A stretch of 64,000 bases of DNA from Mycolicibacter icosiumassiliensis (GTDB taxonomy: Bacteria > Actinomycetota > Actinomycetes > Mycobacteriales > Mycobacteriaceae), in NCBI RefSeq assembly GCF_900078685.2, contig NZ_LT546166.1, positions 178,801 through 242,800 on the forward strand, written 5' to 3'. Both the position numbers and the translations under genes were made by a program. A model generated the notes under the pieces. The model did not search any database. It was given only the letters and a program-made list of their open reading frames with translations, and was not told where the DNA came from. Shown here piece by piece: positions 61,724 to 64,000 of the stretch (position 1 is its first letter; each line of letters starts with the position of its first letter).

Positions 61724-63316
61724 ATGACCGAGATCTCCGCCGAAGCGGGCCGCCGCAGGACCTTCGCTGTTATCAGCCACCCCGACGCCGGCAAATCCAC
61801 CTTGACCGAGGCTCTGGTGCTGCATGCCAAGGCCATCACCGAGGCCGGCGCGGTACACGGCAAGTCCGGGCGTCGTGCCACCGTGTCGGACTGGATGGAG
61901 ATGGAGAAAGCCCGCGGCATCTCCATCACCTCGACCGCCCTGCAGTTCCCGTACCGCACCGCCACGGGGCAGGACTGCGTCATCAACCTGCTCGACACCC
62001 CCGGCCACGCCGACTTCTCCGAAGACACCTACCGGGTGCTGACCGCCGTGGACTCCGCGGTCATGCTGATCGATGCCGCGAAAGGCCTTGAGCCGCAAAC
62101 CCTCAAGCTGTTCCAGGTGTGCCGCCATCGCCGGATCCCAATCATCACCGTGATCAACAAGTGGGACCGACCGGGCCGGCACGCCCTGGAACTGATGGAC
62201 GAGATCCACACTCGTATTGGGCTACGTCCCACCCCGCTGACCTGGCCGGTCGGCATCGCCGGAGAATTCGACGGAGTGCTCGATCGCCGATCCGGAAATT
62301 TCATCCGGTTCACCCGTACCGCCGGCGGTGCCACCGCGGCGCCCGAGGAGCACATCGCCGCGGCAGACGCCCCCGCTGCGGCCGGGGCTGACTGGGACAC
62401 CGCGGTCGAAGAGTGCGAGCTGCTGTCCGCCGACGGATCCGACTTCGACCGCGAGGCGTTTCTGGACTGCACGGCCACGCCGGTGCTGTTCACCTCGGCG
62501 GCGTTGAACTTCGGCGTGAACCAGCTCCTCGACGTGCTCACCGAGTTGGCGCCGCCGCCCGGCGGGGCACTCGACGTCGACGGCGGCCGGCGCGCCACCG
62601 ACGCACCGTTCAGCGCCTTCGTGTTCAAGGTGCAGGCCGGCATGGACTCCGCCCACCGCGATCGCATCGCTTTCGCCCGGGTGTACTCGGGAACCTTCGA
62701 GCGCGGCGACGTGCTGACCCACGCCGCGACCGGCAAGCCCTTTGTCACCAAGTACGCCCAGGCGGTGTTCGGTCAGCAGCGCTCCACCTTGGACACCGCC
62801 TGGCCCGGTGACGTGATTGGGCTGGCCAACGCTGCCGCCCTGCGTCCGGGAGACACGCTGTATTGCGATGTCCCCGTGCAGTATCCGCCGATCCCGAGCT
62901 TCTCGCCCGAGCATTTTTCCGTGGCGCGCAACGTCGATCCCAGCAAGCACAAGCAGTTCCGCCGCGGTATCGAACAGTTGGACCAAGAGGGCGTCGTGCA
63001 GGTGCTGGTCTCCGATCGCCGCGGTGAGCAGGCGCCGGTGCTGGCCGCGGTCGGTCCGATGCAGTTCGAGGTGGCCGCTCACCGTATGGCCAGCGAAATG
63101 GGCGCGCCGATCACGCTGGAACCGCTGCCGTATCAGGTCGCGCGGATCGTAGACGACGCCGACGTCGATTTCGTCAGCAAACAGTCGCTGGCGGAGGTCT
63201 TGACCCGCACCGACGGCGTGCACCTGGTCCTGTTCTCCAACGCGTGGCGGCTGCAGGGTTTCCAGCGCGACAACCCCGACGTGCAGCTACGGTCCTTGGT
63301 GGCCGCGGAGGGGTAG
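61724..63316 (+). CDS. prfC: Peptide chain release factor 3 (RF3)
   Basis: This 530-residue translational GTPase has G1 SHPDAGKST near residue 18, G2/switch I around GRRATVSDWMEMEKARGISI (the RF3 signature), G3 DTPGH and G4 NKWDRPGRH. The domain order then matches RF3, with an RF3-type C-terminal domain (FEVAAHRMASEMGAPITLEPL). RF3 recycles RF1/RF2 after termination. The ATG at 61724 was chosen because the GTPase begins 10 residues later and a -10 box stands just ahead. Many mycobacteria, M. tuberculosis included as far as I recall, lack prfC, so this marks a lineage difference. Confidence 0.94.
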   Translation: MTEISAEAGRRRTFAVISHPDAGKSTLTEALVLHAKAITEAGAVHGKSGRRATVSDWMEMEKARGISITSTALQFPYRTATGQDCVINLLDTPGHADFSEDTYRVLTAVDSAVMLIDAAKGLEPQTLKLFQVCRHRRIPIITVINKWDRPGRHALELMDEIHTRIGLRPTPLTWPVGIAGEFDGVLDRRSGNFIRFTRTAGGATAAPEEHIAAADAPAAAGADWDTAVEECELLSADGSDFDREAFLDCTATPVLFTSAALNFGVNQLLDVLTELAPPPGGALDVDGGRRATDAPFSAFVFKVQAGMDSAHRDRIAFARVYSGTFERGDVLTHAATGKPFVTKYAQAVFGQQRSTLDTAWPGDVIGLANAAALRPGDTLYCDVPVQYPPIPSFSPEHFSVARNVDPSKHKQFRRGIEQLDQEGVVQVLVSDRRGEQAPVLAAVGPMQFEVAAHRMASEMGAPITLEPLPYQVARIVDDADVDFVSKQSLAEVLTRTDGVHLVLFSNAWRLQGFQRDNPDVQLRSLVAAEG

Positions 63317-63324
63317 CTCGGCCG

Positions 63325-64000
63325 CTAGGTGCGCAACCGCACCATGCGCGTCGTCGAACTCTCGTCGAGCTCCACCAGGTCAGAATAGGACCGCAGAAAA
63401 TCGCTGAATGACTTGTACCCCAGCGCTTTCTCGCTGAACGACGGATCCATTCGCTTCATCTGTGCCTTGACCGACGAGTTGTGCAGCCACTCGACGTCGT
63501 CCTTCTCCAGGCCGATCTTCAGGGCGCGGATGAGCAGCCCGGTGGCGGTGTCCTGCGGATCCGGTTGGGGCGGCTCCTCGGGCTCCTCCTTGGCCTGGCG
63601 GGTGCGCCGCTTAGGCTCGGCGCCTGCGTCGGCGGCGGGCGGCGCGGGCTCGAACACCGGTATGCCGGGCAGCGCGTCGTAGCTGACGAAGTCGTCGCAG
63701 GCCGCGGCCAGTGCGCGACTCGTCGAGCCGGCCACCCCGATCCCGACGACGTAGCGGCCCAAGCGTTTACAGCGCTGCGCCAGCGGGATGTAGTCGGAGT
63801 CGCCGGCCACGATCACCACATGGGTCAGATCCGGCAGCCGGAACATGTCCTCGACCGCGTCGACCGCCAACCGAATGTCGGCACCGTTCTTGCCATAGGC
63901 GGCCGCCGGGAACAACTGCACTAGATCGACAGCCCGCCCCACCAGCTGTGCGCGGTAGCCGGTGTTGACCTCCGCCGACCAGTCGGCGTACGCGCGGGTG
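63325..64000 (-). CDS. NYN-domain nuclease-like protein with C-terminal LOTUS/OST-HTH domain (5' end outside window)
   Basis: The visible 225 codons cover the second half of an NYN (PIN-like) domain, with VDLVQLFPAAAYGKNGADIRL, HVVIVAGDSDYIPLAQRCKRLG and GIGVAGSTSRALAAACDDFVSY, carrying the acidic residues for metal. A charged linker (EPKRRTRQAKEEPEEPPQPD) leads to a LOTUS/OST-HTH-like domain (GLLIRALKIGLEKDDVEWLH, then GYKSFSDFLRSYSDLVELDE) that binds RNA or RNA-DNA hybrids in relatives. The N-terminus is cut by the window edge. It is convergent with prfC, 8 bp away. An RNA-processing role is inferred. Confidence 0.85.
   Translation of the reverse strand, partial: TRAYADWSAEVNTGYRAQLVGRAVDLVQLFPAAAYGKNGADIRLAVDAVEDMFRLPDLTHVVIVAGDSDYIPLAQRCKRLGRYVVGIGVAGSTSRALAAACDDFVSYDALPGIPVFEPAPPAADAGAEPKRRTRQAKEEPEEPPQPDPQDTATGLLIRALKIGLEKDDVEWLHNSSVKAQMKRMDPSFSEKALGYKSFSDFLRSYSDLVELDESSTTRMVRLRT

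Noticed and set aside
1..64000. CRISPR arrays and cas genes
   Set aside because: No regularly spaced repeats with unique spacers were seen; the repeats found are inverted pairs or short operators.

Overview
The window is high-GC actinobacterial DNA, almost certainly from a non-tuberculous mycobacterium. Support comes from MmpS/MmpL pairs, VapBC modules, leaderless promoters with TANNNT -10 boxes, and a SigL/RslA pair and a YajQ protein that I recall as near-identical in length and sequence to the M. tuberculosis ones. The left end keeps a familiar order: gpsA-type dehydrogenase (partial), Baeyer-Villiger-type monooxygenase (Rv0565c-like), YajQ (Rv0566c-like) and tRNA-Tyr. A divergent SDR/TetR pair is inserted into it. 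Product names are from sequence motifs and memory of families; no search was run.

Layout. 0-6.9 kb: SDR/TetR, monooxygenase, yajQ, tRNA-Tyr, 2OG-Fe(II) oxygenase with a PPOX-fold protein, and an amidohydrolase. 6.9-11 kb: an iron-box methyltransferase, a frameshifted DUF309 gene, galT-galK and a vapBC11-like toxin-antitoxin pair. 11-24.5 kb: FAD monooxygenase, large flippase-like membrane protein, a small inverted-repeat element, SDR, a three-gene operon (426-aa soluble protein plus two small membrane proteins), thioesterase, methyltransferase, acyl-CoA carboxylase beta subunit, DoxX, enoyl-CoA hydratase and a secreted trypsin-like protease. 24.5-29.2 kb: an accessory patch with vapBC, a group II intron with its maturase, selO and an orphan vapC that keeps only the tail of its antitoxin gene.

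29.2-41.1 kb is the most striking region. Five promoters of the sigma-L type (TGAACn, exactly 16 bp, CGTryC-like) sit in front of an MmpL exporter, a type III PKS remnant-ICMT-FAD oxidoreductase operon, a ThDP enzyme-SRPBCC-KAS III-aminotransferase operon, sigL-rslA itself, and a second operon. That last operon encodes a sigma factor reduced to region 4 and a carotenoid cleavage oxygenase fused behind an RslA-like zinc anti-sigma domain. I read the region as a clustered, redox-responsive SigL regulon for making and exporting a lipid-like or polyketide-like metabolite. Two members look damaged: the PKS is cut down to 53 residues, and the MmpL carries a 92-bp palindrome in place of part of its second extracytoplasmic domain.

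41.2-52 kb: a pseudoprotease paralogue of the 24-kb protease (His and Asp of the triad lost), a Res-Mod restriction system whose Res gene has an in-frame TGA, an ABC-F gene with its first signature motif deleted, and a SEC-C protein. 52-64 kb: a coiled-coil protein, a 44-residue membrane peptide behind a repeat-type operator, a GH92 alpha-mannosidase, SnoaL and SDR genes, a zinc-ribbon SDR-like protein, mmpS-mmpL, prfC (RF3) and a partial NYN-LOTUS protein cut by the window end.
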